A stretch of 10,794 bases of DNA, taken from Thermoproteota archaeon (GTDB lineage: Archaea; Thermoproteota; Methanomethylicia; Methanomethylicales; B66-G16). Positions 1-6,293 of this stretch are shown here, piece after piece. Within the stretch, counting starts at the first letter, position 1, and the number at the start of each line of letters is the position of its first letter. The notes beneath the pieces are model-generated. The model saw nothing but the letters and a program-made list of their open reading frames with translations, was not told the DNA's origin and made no database searches. The position numbers were made by a program, and so were the translations under genes. The stretch covers positions 1 through 10,794 of the forward strand of contig QMQV01000050.1 in the NCBI GenBank assembly GCA_003649085.1, read 5' to 3'.

Positions 1-273
1 GCTTATTCTAGGTTCAACGGCGATGAAAAAAGCCTTTTCGAAGCCTCTACAGAGGTCTTAAAGAAACTCGGCTTCAAAATCTTAGATCAAAAACCTGAAA
101 CAGGCTTTATACACGCTCACGGTATGTGGAGGGGTACGCTCGCCCACCTAGAAGTCTCTGTTGACCGAGCTAGAGGCAGAGGCGTTATGGTCAGGGTATT
201 GCCAGGTGATGAAGGCAAGTACCTTGATTTAGCTAGGAAGTTCATGGATGAATTATCTAAACAGCTGAGGTGA
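1..273 (+). CDS. C-terminal part of an unrecognised small soluble protein
   Basis: An open frame enters from the left edge and ends at TGA 271-273, giving 90 residues without the N-terminus. The visible part begins AYSRFNGDEKSLFEAS and ends FMDELSKQLR. It has no membrane segment, signal peptide or cysteine motif, and reads like a compact alpha/beta domain: helix, several strands (GFIHAHGM, LAHLEVSV, GVMVRVLP), and a final charged helix. I do not recognise the family. Its stop codon lies inside the ribosome binding site of the next gene and only 6 nt separate the two, so it is very probably co-transcribed with the hydrogenase operon. Whether that has functional meaning cannot be judged from the fragment. 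Codon use looks like that of its neighbours. Confidence 0.75.
   Translation, partial: AYSRFNGDEKSLFEASTEVLKKLGFKILDQKPETGFIHAHGMWRGTLAHLEVSVDRARGRGVMVRVLPGDEGKYLDLARKFMDELSKQLR
267..273 (+). promoter_or_regulatory. Ribosome binding site that sets the TTG start of ehbA
   Basis: GAGGTGA matches the archaeal anti-Shine-Dalgarno sequence and ends exactly 6 nt before the TTG at 280. The same GAGGTGA plus 6 nt geometry recurs before ehbD, ehbF, ehbO and ehbP, which makes this unusual start credible. Confidence 0.75.
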
Positions 274-279
274 AGACGC

Positions 280-588
280 TTGGGGCTCTTATGGGGGATA
301 AGGTTTGTCTTCGCTTTAATACGTGAGATTATATGTGCAATAGTAGATGTGTGTTATAGATGCGTATCAGGTGACATAGACCCGTATATTGCTAAAGTGC
401 CCACAATCTTAAAGAGACCAGCTGCTCAAACAATGCTTGCAAACTCCATAACATATACGCCTGGCACGGTATCGATAGACGTTGTTGGAGAAGAGCCCAG
501 CAATATAATATTGGTAGGCACAATATCTCCTCGACCTAAAGAAGCTATCATACCCTTAGAACCGCATATTAAGAGGTGGCTTGAATGA
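280..588 (+). CDS. ehbA: Energy-converting hydrogenase B subunit A (MnhE/MbhA-like membrane protein)
   Basis: This is a 102-residue member of the MnhE family of Na+/H+ antiporter subunits, used as the first subunit of Ehb/Mbh hydrogenases. One or two N-terminal hydrophobic helices (about 3-30) are followed by the family signature: DIDPYIAKVPT at about 32-42 and NSITYTPGT at 55-63, equivalent to the usual NSITLTPGT. The C-terminal half is a small cytosolic domain. It should sit in the ion-translocating arm of the complex. It starts at TTG 280 behind GAGGTGA and overlaps the next gene by the 4-nt ATGA at 585-588. Naming as EhbA rests on its position first in a clear ehb-ordered cluster; by sequence alone MbhA or MnhE would fit equally. 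Confidence 0.88.
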   Translation: MGLLWGIRFVFALIREIICAIVDVCYRCVSGDIDPYIAKVPTILKRPAAQTMLANSITYTPGTVSIDVVGEEPSNIILVGTISPRPKEAIIPLEPHIKRWLE

Positions 589-872
589 CAACCCCCTTCG
601 TAGACTTAACCTTCTTAGTAAGCGGCTTAGCTTTCATTTTGTCTCTATGCGTAGCTGGCGCAGCTACTCTCAGGTTAGCACTAAGAGGTGGCGCTGTAAC
701 CTCGCTTATGGGCATAGGCTGCTTCACGACAGTTGCGGGCACAGGGCTTTACTTCTTAGAAGTACTATTCCACATACATTTCGCGAGAGATACCGCGATA
801 GCCTTGTTGTTAATAGGAGCTATTGGCACAATAGTCTTTGCAAGAATTGTTAGGGTTGGAGGGGGTGAATGA
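585..872 (+). CDS. ehbB: Energy-converting hydrogenase B subunit B (MnhF/MbhB-like)
   Basis: A 95-residue hydrophobic protein with three predicted membrane helices (about 8-32, 38-58, 68-88). It fits the MnhF family: a short loop RLALRGGAV replaces the usual RLLRGPT between the first two helices, and the final helix carries the typical small-residue and Leu/Ile pattern ending in FARIV. MnhF proteins are structural subunits of Mrp antiporters and of the Mrp-like part of membrane hydrogenases. ATG 585 overlaps the ehbA stop by ATGA and is preceded by GAGGTGG (573-579). The Gly-rich C-terminus (VGGGE) coincides with the ribosome binding site of the next gene. An overlapping frame starting at 581 is a shadow. 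Confidence 0.87.
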   Translation: MTTPFVDLTFLVSGLAFILSLCVAGAATLRLALRGGAVTSLMGIGCFTTVAGTGLYFLEVLFHIHFARDTAIALLLIGAIGTIVFARIVRVGGGE

Positions 873-1360
873 TGGTCCCAGCTTCATATATGCTAGTTCC
901 AATCTTCGTTGTAGTTGTTGTAGCACTATCGCTTTATAGCGTTAAAAGAGGGAAACCTACTCCAAGTCCTGTTAAATCACTTTTCATATTGATAGCTTTT
1001 GCAATAGTTGTCACCTTAATTTACGCGTCAAGAGGTTTACCTCTTGAGGCATCCATAGGCGCTGCCTTAAAGCTCGTTTCATCAGCTATCTTGCTTATTG
1101 GCGCCGTTTTCATAGTCTGCGCCTCAATAGGATTATTTAGGTTTGGTGATGAATGGGGCGTTAACATATTCTACGTTAGAAACCACATAACTGGCATAAT
1201 AGACGATACATGTGCTTTAGTAATGATATTTGTCGGCTTGTTAATAGGTAGAGTTGATGTAGCCGCCGTGGGTTTGATCTTCTTCGCGCTAATACCCTTC
1301 ATTGGGAATGCTCTAGCAAATGCGTATTATTACACTAAGCAGCGAGGTGAAAGACCTTGA
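869..1360 (+). CDS. ehbC: Energy-converting hydrogenase B subunit C (MnhG/MbhC-like)
   Basis: A 163-residue membrane protein. The MnhG-like core occupies about residues 68-150: a helix with LLIGAVFIVCASIGLFRF (75-92, resembling the family GLLRFPD turn), then YVRNHITGIIDD where classic MnhG has RLHAATKADT, then two more helices. The first 60 or so residues add two helices (about 9-25 and 38-52) absent from the roughly 100-residue classic MnhG. It should be a structural subunit of the ion-translocating arm. Two adjacent ATGs are possible (869, 872); 869 gives the ATGA overlap with ehbB seen at other junctions and lies 6 nt after GGAGG 858-862. The choice changes the protein by one residue. Confidence 0.85.
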   Translation: MMVPASYMLVPIFVVVVVALSLYSVKRGKPTPSPVKSLFILIAFAIVVTLIYASRGLPLEASIGAALKLVSSAILLIGAVFIVCASIGLFRFGDEWGVNIFYVRNHITGIIDDTCALVMIFVGLLIGRVDVAAVGLIFFALIPFIGNALANAYYYTKQRGERP

Positions 1361-1599
1361 CGAACATCTTAACTTATGTCTTAATGATAGCTTTAGCAAT
1401 AGGCTGCGTAGCTGCCTTACTTCAAAAAGACTTGTTAAGAGCTGCGATAATAAGCGGCGCTGAAAGTGTTGTCTTAGCATACCTATTTCACGCCCTCTTA
1501 GCCCCTGACTTGGCTTTAACGCAAGCTATTGTAGGTGCTATACTCCTACCCGGCATCATAATCGTAACGATATTTAAGACTAGGAGGTTTGAAGAATGA
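1357..1599 (+). CDS. ehbD: Energy-converting hydrogenase B subunit D (MbhD-like, MrpA-derived helix segment)
   Basis: An 80-residue, very hydrophobic protein with about three membrane helices. The segment LLRAAIISGAESVVLAYLFH followed by APDLALTQAIVGAIL is the MbhD pattern. In Mrp antiporters this is part of the C-terminal region of MrpA, where the AxDVALTEAxVGA-type stretch is characteristic. It is expected to help link the proton and sodium paths of the membrane arm. TTG 1357 is supported by GAGGTGA at 1344-1350 with 6-nt spacing and by the TTGA overlap with the ehbC stop. The C-terminal KTRRFEE is charged and cytosolic. Confidence 0.87.
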   Translation: MTNILTYVLMIALAIGCVAALLQKDLLRAAIISGAESVVLAYLFHALLAPDLALTQAIVGAILLPGIIIVTIFKTRRFEE

Positions 1600-1961
1600 G
1601 CTTACAAGCAGCAGCTTTTCTAACAGCGGCTTTCTTAATAGTTGTTGGAGCAGCTGGGATTTTACTGCTCGACAACCTGATTAAGAAGATCATCGCCTTT
1701 ACCTTCTTGTCCGACGGAGTAAACCTGCTTTTAGTCACGGTAGCTTACGTTGAAGGGGGGCACGTCCCAATACTCTTGCCTGGGATGTCGATATTTGAAT
1801 TTGCTGAAAAAGCCGCTCTCGTATTTCCAGCCGGCATCGTCTTAACCAACATCGTCATAGGCGTAAGCACAACAGCTGTACTATTGGCCTTAACCATCGT
1901 GCTTTATCGCAAATATGGGACATTAAAGGCATCTATAGCTTTGAGAGGTGAGAAGGAGTGA
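1596..1961 (+). CDS. ehbE: Energy-converting hydrogenase B subunit E (MnhC/NuoK-like)
   Basis: A 121-residue protein with three membrane helices (about 5-25, 31-52, 78-108), belonging to the MnhC/NuoK family. Marks are FLSDGVNLLLV (37-47, the family's ..NL.L helix) and FPAGIVLTNIVIG (77-89), matching the DPLPQALVLTAIVIG signature but without the usual acidic DP start. The tail LYRKYGTLKAS is typical of MnhC. NuoK-type proteins provide buried carboxylates in the ion path; here D40 stands in the second helix. It starts at ATG 1596 behind GGAGG (1583-1587) and overlaps ehbD by ATGA. This subunit corresponds to MbhG in Pyrococcus Mbh. Confidence 0.87.
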   Translation: MSLQAAAFLTAAFLIVVGAAGILLLDNLIKKIIAFTFLSDGVNLLLVTVAYVEGGHVPILLPGMSIFEFAEKAALVFPAGIVLTNIVIGVSTTAVLLALTIVLYRKYGTLKASIALRGEKE

Positions 1962-3412
1962 GCAACCAGCCTCTCGTAGCCCTAATCGTAGTTGCGCCAA
2001 TATTAGTTGCAGTCCTCTTGAACTTAGGCTACGGCAAAATTAGGTTTTCAAAATACTTGTTCATAGCATCAGCTTTTGCATTGTTAATAATAGTCTTACT
2101 GTCAGGCTATGGCTATCACTGGTTTGCTGGTCACCCGATATTTCAAGGGCTTAGGCTATCGCTAGAGTACGTGTTCACACCATATCATAAGTTTGCGCTC
2201 TTCATACTATCACTTCTACTGATATTCACGGCTTTCGCGGCTAGTGTAAGCGTCGTGGGCAAACCAGGAGTCTACTACGCTTTCCTACTACTATGCTATG
2301 CCTCAACCGCGATGGCTGTCCTCACAAATGACCTTTATCACTTGTGGATAGCTGTAGAAGTGGCGAGCTTGATAATAGCTGGTGTCGTTATAGCAGCTGG
2401 CTCTCCTGGTGCTCATAGAGCTACCCTAAAGTACATGTTCATAACGGGGTTTGCAGGCGCTGGCTTAGCGGTATCGTTAGCTATACTCTTGGGAGTAACT
2501 GGTGTAGCTAACATTAGTGACGCGGTATACGCCTTATCGACAATGAGCTTGGAAGGCTTTATGCCCACGATCTACATGGCCTATGCTTTCTTCGTCATAG
2601 CTTGGATATACGTAGCTGGAATGGCGCCGACGCACCCGATAAAGGCCGACATTTATCGATATTCGCTGCCTCACGCAGCTGCGTTGCTACAAGCTCAGGC
2701 AAAGCTAATGATGGTTGCCATAGGCTTAATAATACTGAGGCTCTTCGGCTCAATGCCTTTCACAAGGGAGTCCATGCTGGTCATCAGCTTGATAACAGCA
2801 ATTTTCGGCGTGGTATTAGCTTTGATGCAAAGCGACCTTCGTCACGTCCTAGCTTACATAGTGGTAAGCCATGGAGGCTTAGTAGGTATTGGGCTTTCAA
2901 TAGGTACGGCATACGCCATAAGCGCGGCTCTATTTCAAGCGATCAACGACATAATATACATGGGCTTACTGTTCTTAGCTTGTGAAGCGATAATACTCTT
3001 AGTTAAGAGAGATCCAGCGGCTGGTCTCGGCAACCTCATATCTAAAGCTCCTTCGCTGGCGCTTTTCATATTCATTGGAAGCTTTGCAGCATCAGGTATA
3101 CCTCCACTTAACGGTTTTCAAAGCGAGCTAATGTTGATAAACGCAGCTCTATCAGTTGGGTTACCTGAAGTAGCTGTTGTGATACTCTTTGTAAGTGTGA
3201 CGACGTTTATCGCCTTATTCAAGTCCATTTACGAGATAATATTAAGGCCTAAGAAAGTTGAATCTGAAGTTTTAGGCTCAATACCCAATAGTTTATACGC
3301 ATCATTGTTCATACTTTCAGTTTTATGCATAGTTTTTGGACTAATACCTCAACTTCCACTTTCATTTATTAACCCAATGGCAGCTGAGGTGGGGTTGGCA
3401 TGGCCACATTAA
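1958..3412 (+). CDS. ehbF: Energy-converting hydrogenase B subunit F (MnhD/NuoN/MbhH-like ion channel)
   Basis: A 484-residue protein with about 13-14 membrane helices, the antiporter-like subunit that should carry the ion path. The usual channel residues are visible: E134 in LWIAVEVASL, K158 in RATLKYMFITG, the broken-helix region PTHPIKADIYRYSLPHAAAL with H239, K249 in LLQAQAKLMM, and the LMQSDLRHVLAY turn followed by SHGGLVGIG. A second broken helix ends in FAASGIPPLNGFQSE (about 376-390). In the helix where MrpD/NuoM proteins have HD....K or HA.FK, this protein reads AINDIIYMGLLFL, so His is Asn330 and Lys is Met335. GTG 1958 is fixed by GAGGTGA at 1945-1951 and the GTGA overlap with ehbE. 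It is the only large antiporter subunit in the operon. Confidence 0.9.
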   Translation: MSNQPLVALIVVAPILVAVLLNLGYGKIRFSKYLFIASAFALLIIVLLSGYGYHWFAGHPIFQGLRLSLEYVFTPYHKFALFILSLLLIFTAFAASVSVVGKPGVYYAFLLLCYASTAMAVLTNDLYHLWIAVEVASLIIAGVVIAAGSPGAHRATLKYMFITGFAGAGLAVSLAILLGVTGVANISDAVYALSTMSLEGFMPTIYMAYAFFVIAWIYVAGMAPTHPIKADIYRYSLPHAAALLQAQAKLMMVAIGLIILRLFGSMPFTRESMLVISLITAIFGVVLALMQSDLRHVLAYIVVSHGGLVGIGLSIGTAYAISAALFQAINDIIYMGLLFLACEAIILLVKRDPAAGLGNLISKAPSLALFIFIGSFAASGIPPLNGFQSELMLINAALSVGLPEVAVVILFVSVTTFIALFKSIYEIILRPKKVESEVLGSIPNSLYASLFILSVLCIVFGLIPQLPLSFINPMAAEVGLAWPH

Positions 3413-3732
3413 AGGAAACGGTGTATGAGCTTCTTAGAAAGTGGGTAAGCAGAATTCATGTAGGTGATGAGCATAGTGCCATGATGAGCGGCTACCTAGT
3501 AGGTGAGCTCCAGCTCATAGCTTTTCTGTTCATATTGGCTGTGCTCTTCAGGGTTTTTGCGATACCGTTGGCTGTAGTAGTCCTATTAGCGGTGGCCGCT
3601 TCAGCTCTATACTTTGCTCCAATAGCAATTGGCTTTGAAAGAGAGAATTTGAGCAATTTCAACTTAGTCATGTTCTGGCTTGTGCTCTACTTAGCAGCGC
3701 TATCAACGATACCCTTGTGGGGTGGTGGTTAA
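3400..3732 (+). CDS. ehbG: Energy-converting hydrogenase B subunit G-like small membrane protein
   Basis: A 110-residue protein. An amphipathic, charged N-terminal stretch (about 4-27, ending VGDEHSA) is followed by three predicted helices (about 33-52, 54-76, 88-105). I see no catalytic motif. It is named EhbG from its place after the NuoN-like gene and before the MbhE/MnhB-like gene, which is where ehbG lies in methanogens. It also occupies the position of MbhI in Mbh clusters, a small subunit with an amphipathic helix, but homology is not shown here. ATG 3400 lies 7 nt after GAGGTGG (3386-3392) and overlaps ehbF by 13 nt. The C-terminal WGGG coincides with the ribosome binding site of the next gene. 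Confidence 0.78.
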   Translation: MATLKETVYELLRKWVSRIHVGDEHSAMMSGYLVGELQLIAFLFILAVLFRVFAIPLAVVVLLAVAASALYFAPIAIGFERENLSNFNLVMFWLVLYLAALSTIPLWGGG

Positions 3733-3735
3733 GCC

Positions 3736-4578
3736 TTGATAGACATCAAGGCGTTAAGAGGCATAATAGCTGTCGTAGCTATAGGCATTGTGGCTGCTGC
3801 TGTTTCAATAGCGTTAGTCAACATGACTGGCAAGGTTAATCCAGGTGTAAGCCAGCTTTATAACAGCCTAGCGTACCTAGTAGCTCCAAACAACCTAGCC
3901 ACGTGGGTTTACGATTGGAGAGGCTTTGATACGTTAATAGAGTCCCTCGTGATATACGTAGGTTCCTTTGGCTCAGTTTTAGCTTTAGGAAGAGGCATTG
4001 TGAAGTTAAAGGAGTATTCAGAAAAGGAGACCTATGAAGGAGCTGCTGAGCCTAGACCACTTGATACTAGCGAGGTCAGCTTACCCGTTATTTTAAGGCT
4101 TTTTGGGGTTCCGGCAGCTATCTTAGTGACTGCGTATGCAATCTTCGTTGTGACAGGTTCGTCGACATCTGGTGGAGGAGGCTTCCAATGTGGTGTGATA
4201 CTCAGCAGTGCCTACTTATTAGCTGCGATACTCTATGGTAGAAAGTATATGCCTCTGAAGTTTACACCTCGCTTCATGGTCGGCTTAGCTTGTGCAGGTA
4301 TGGCGGGATATACATTACTGGGCTTTCCAGGACTTGTGACGACAGGGTACTTCCTTTATAACGTCGGGGCAGACGTGTGGAAGATCGCGCCTCCTATTGT
4401 TAAAGCAATATTCGGGCTTCCATGGATGTTAAAGTTGGAGTTAGCAGAAGGCGTCTTCTTCTCAAGTCCAGGGACGATCCCGCCGATCAACGTATCTGAA
4501 GCCTTCAACGTAGCTGGCTGTTTAATACTGTTGTTCTTTGCTTTTCTCTACGGCTGGTCAGAAGGTGAGAAAAAGTGA
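3736..4578 (+). CDS. ehbHI: Fused EhbH-EhbI: MbhE-like domain joined to an MnhB domain
   Basis: A 280-residue membrane protein made of two parts usually met as separate genes. Residues 1-90 are MbhE/EhbH-like: one helix, a short loop, then YDWRGFDTLIES (59-70), matching the D(Y/F)RG(Y/F)DTLGE signature of MbhE and the extreme MrpA C-terminus, and a second helix. A polar linker (about 90-115) leads to an MnhB/EhbI domain: helix ILRLFGVPAAILVTAYAIFVVTG split over 119-141, then SGGGGFQCGVI (145-155), equivalent to PGGGFQGGLI, then further helices and a hydrophobic C-terminal segment ending GWSEGEKK. TTG 3736 follows a GGTGGTGG stretch with no other good start nearby. There is no stop or frame change between the domains. 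It belongs to the ion-translocating arm. Confidence 0.85.
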   Translation: MIDIKALRGIIAVVAIGIVAAAVSIALVNMTGKVNPGVSQLYNSLAYLVAPNNLATWVYDWRGFDTLIESLVIYVGSFGSVLALGRGIVKLKEYSEKETYEGAAEPRPLDTSEVSLPVILRLFGVPAAILVTAYAIFVVTGSSTSGGGGFQCGVILSSAYLLAAILYGRKYMPLKFTPRFMVGLACAGMAGYTLLGFPGLVTTGYFLYNVGADVWKIAPPIVKAIFGLPWMLKLELAEGVFFSSPGTIPPINVSEAFNVAGCLILLFFAFLYGWSEGEKK

Positions 4579-4844
4579 TACCCGGTGAGCTAACGCCATT
4601 GATAGTCAGCTTCTTGCTAGGTATACTCTTTGGCACTCAAGTAGGTGGGCATGTGGATAAGAAAGTTGTGGCTACGGTTGTCTTTCTAGGAATATGTGCT
4701 GCTTACGTGCTAGGACCTTTCCCCTTCTTCAAGACGTTAATAGGAGGTTTCTTAGCTCCAAGGTTGGCTTTTTCAAACACGTTTCTTGGAGCACTGTTTG
4801 GCTTGTTAGTAGGTATGGCTATTAGGGGAGGAGGTAGGCGTTGA
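4575..4844 (+). CDS. ehbJ: Energy-converting hydrogenase B subunit J-like membrane protein
   Basis: An 89-residue protein with two to three hydrophobic helices: about 6-24, 30-48 and 64-84. The latter carries a small-residue motif, GALFGLLVGMAI. It has no known catalytic motif. Assignment as EhbJ rests on size, hydrophobicity and position between the MnhB-like and polyferredoxin genes, exactly where methanogen ehbJ sits. GTG 4575 overlaps the preceding stop by GTGA and lies 6 nt after GGTGA (4564-4568). The C-terminal RGGGRR is partly an imprint of the strong AGGAGGT site for the next gene. A structural role in the membrane arm is inferred. Confidence 0.75.
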   Translation: MIPGELTPLIVSFLLGILFGTQVGGHVDKKVVATVVFLGICAAYVLGPFPFFKTLIGGFLAPRLAFSNTFLGALFGLLVGMAIRGGGRR

Positions 4845-5278
4845 TAGTTACAACTGCAAATTGCACTAAGTGCTACGAATGCGTTAAAGTATGTCCAACT
4901 AAGGCGTTTAAAATCGTACGTGACCTACCATTTAGTTGCACAACGTGCGGTATATGTGCTGAAGTATGTCCCGTTAAAGCAATCTACAGAACTCGATCCG
5001 GAGGGCTTGTCGTAGATCGTAGCCGATGCAGAATGTGCGGGTTATGCGTTAAACACTGTCCCTTTGGGGTAGCTAGAGAGGAGGATGGAAGAATTTATGG
5101 GATATGTGTTAGGTGCATGAAGTGTATACCTGTTTGTCCAGTAGGCGCGAGAGTTGATGTTTATTCGTTGTTTGGGAGAAGGTTGAGTTATGAGGAGATT
5201 ATGGAGCTTTCAAAACCTGGCAGAATTGAGGAGCTCATACGCGCAAAGGAGGCAGTAGGTGGTAGTAGTGGCAGTTGA
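4841..5278 (+). CDS. ehbK1: 4[4Fe-4S] polyferredoxin, N-terminal half of EhbK
   Basis: A 145-residue soluble iron-sulfur protein with four CX2CX2CX3CP motifs, starting at C8, C33, C63 and C89. It should bind four [4Fe-4S] clusters and act as an electron wire or docking protein on the cytosolic side of the hydrogenase. After the last cluster comes a helical tail (LSYEEIMELSKPGRIEELI) and a Gly/Ser-rich end. TTG 4841 lies 5 nt after AGGAGGT (4829-4835) and overlaps ehbJ by TTGA. The methanogen EhbK that I recall is one polyferredoxin with 14 cluster motifs; here 4 plus the 10 of the next gene give 14, so the two genes together look like a divided EhbK. The frame change between them is +1. Confidence 0.85.
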   Translation: MIVTTANCTKCYECVKVCPTKAFKIVRDLPFSCTTCGICAEVCPVKAIYRTRSGGLVVDRSRCRMCGLCVKHCPFGVAREEDGRIYGICVRCMKCIPVCPVGARVDVYSLFGRRLSYEEIMELSKPGRIEELIRAKEAVGGSSGS

Positions 5279-6293
5279 AGCTGTTGTTAAAGCTAAGCCT
5301 TCAACAATTTCTAAGAGGAAAATCGTGAGGGACTTATCGAAGTGTAAGTTCTGTGGCCTATGTTCATATAAGTGCCCACCATACGCTATACGCTTTGACC
5401 CTGGGGCTTTAAGCGTGTGTACTGAATGCGGCATATGTGTTGAAGTATGCCCAATTAAAGCCATAGACCCATATAAAGGAGAGTTTAAGCCATCGTGCAC
5501 ACGCTGTCTTCGCTGTCTCAGAGAATGCCCTGTTGGAGCAATATACTTAGATGAAGGTAAGCTTAAGATCAGGAAAGGTCCTAGAGAGCCATTCATCGTT
5601 AACTGCTCCCTATGTGGTTTATGTGCGCAAAACTGCCCAACAGGAGCATTAACTTACGATGGTACAAGGATGAAGTTTGACCCCTCGCTTTGCAACGCTT
5701 GTGGTAAATGTGTCGAAGTTTGCCCCGTCAGGACAATTAAGCTCAAAGCCGAGGAAAGAACTGTAAGCGGCTGGTGCATGTTCTGCGGCTATTGCGTTAA
5801 AATATGTCCAGCTAAAGCGCTATCAATAAAGACTGTTTCGTGGAATGGTGAAATAAAAGACACGTGTATTAAATGTGGCACATGCGCGTCTGTTTGCCCA
5901 ACTAAGGCGATAGAGTTCCATCCACTTATGGACGCTAAGCCCAAGGTCGACTTATCGAAGTGCATATTATGCGAGCTTTGCGCTTCACACTGTCCAGTTG
6001 ACGCCATACCAATACTCTCTACACTTCCAAAACGTGAGCTTAGGCGAAAGAGAGTTGATATACGCGAGGAGATTTGCGTAAGCTGCGGGCTATGCGTAAA
6101 CGCCTGCTCCTCCGCCAATAAAGGCGTCTCAGCTATAAAGTTAGTTGATGGTTTTCCCAAAGTCGATGAGAGCCTATGTACTGGGTGTGGGGCTTGTGCC
6201 GCGATCTGCCCTGCTGATGCTATACGCGTTGTCAAGGTTTATGATTGTGATAAGGTTTGTGGTGTTGCAAGCTCTGTGGTGATTGTGCCATGA
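5259..6293 (+). CDS. ehbK2: 10[4Fe-4S] polyferredoxin, C-terminal part of EhbK
   Basis: A 344-residue soluble protein with ten CX2CX2CX3C motifs starting at C29, C54, C80, C116, C145, C173, C203, C235, C273 and C307. All are followed by Pro except the ninth, which is followed by Ser and a short insertion (SSANKGVSA). Ten [4Fe-4S] clusters are predicted. A positively charged stretch (about 255-270) separates clusters 8 and 9. The short tail after cluster 10 carries two extra cysteines (C330, C334). GTG 5259 lies 6 nt after GGAGG (5248-5252); GTG 5268 is a plausible alternative that would give an 11-nt overlap with ehbK1, like the ehbL/ehbM junction. It is the likely electron relay between EhbL and soluble partner enzymes or ferredoxin. 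Confidence 0.88.
   Translation: MVVVAVEAVVKAKPSTISKRKIVRDLSKCKFCGLCSYKCPPYAIRFDPGALSVCTECGICVEVCPIKAIDPYKGEFKPSCTRCLRCLRECPVGAIYLDEGKLKIRKGPREPFIVNCSLCGLCAQNCPTGALTYDGTRMKFDPSLCNACGKCVEVCPVRTIKLKAEERTVSGWCMFCGYCVKICPAKALSIKTVSWNGEIKDTCIKCGTCASVCPTKAIEFHPLMDAKPKVDLSKCILCELCASHCPVDAIPILSTLPKRELRRKRVDIREEICVSCGLCVNACSSANKGVSAIKLVDGFPKVDESLCTGCGACAAICPADAIRVVKVYDCDKVCGVASSVVIVP
6278..6283 (+). promoter_or_regulatory. Ribosome binding site that sets the ATG start of ehbL
   Basis: GGTGAT ends 6 nt before ATG 6290, which in turn overlaps the ehbK2 stop as ATGA (6290-6293). The open frame extends upstream to a TTG at 6257, but that codon has no properly spaced site. Confidence 0.6.

Noticed and set aside
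581..853. Open frame on + overlapping ehbB
   Set aside because: Basic, Ser/Arg-rich translation with no family resemblance; it is an out-of-frame shadow of ehbB, which has a clear MnhF pattern and a ribosome binding site.
2602..2985. Open frame on + inside ehbF
   Set aside because: Alternative frame of a strongly conserved antiporter gene; composition unlike a membrane or soluble protein of this genome, and no ribosome binding site.
5210..5596. Minus-strand open frame opposite ehbK1/ehbK2
   Set aside because: His/Ser/Thr-rich translation arises from reading Cys and Pro codons of the polyferredoxin in antisense; no independent support.
5789..6235. Minus-strand open frame opposite ehbK2
   Set aside because: Same antisense artefact of repeated cysteine motifs.
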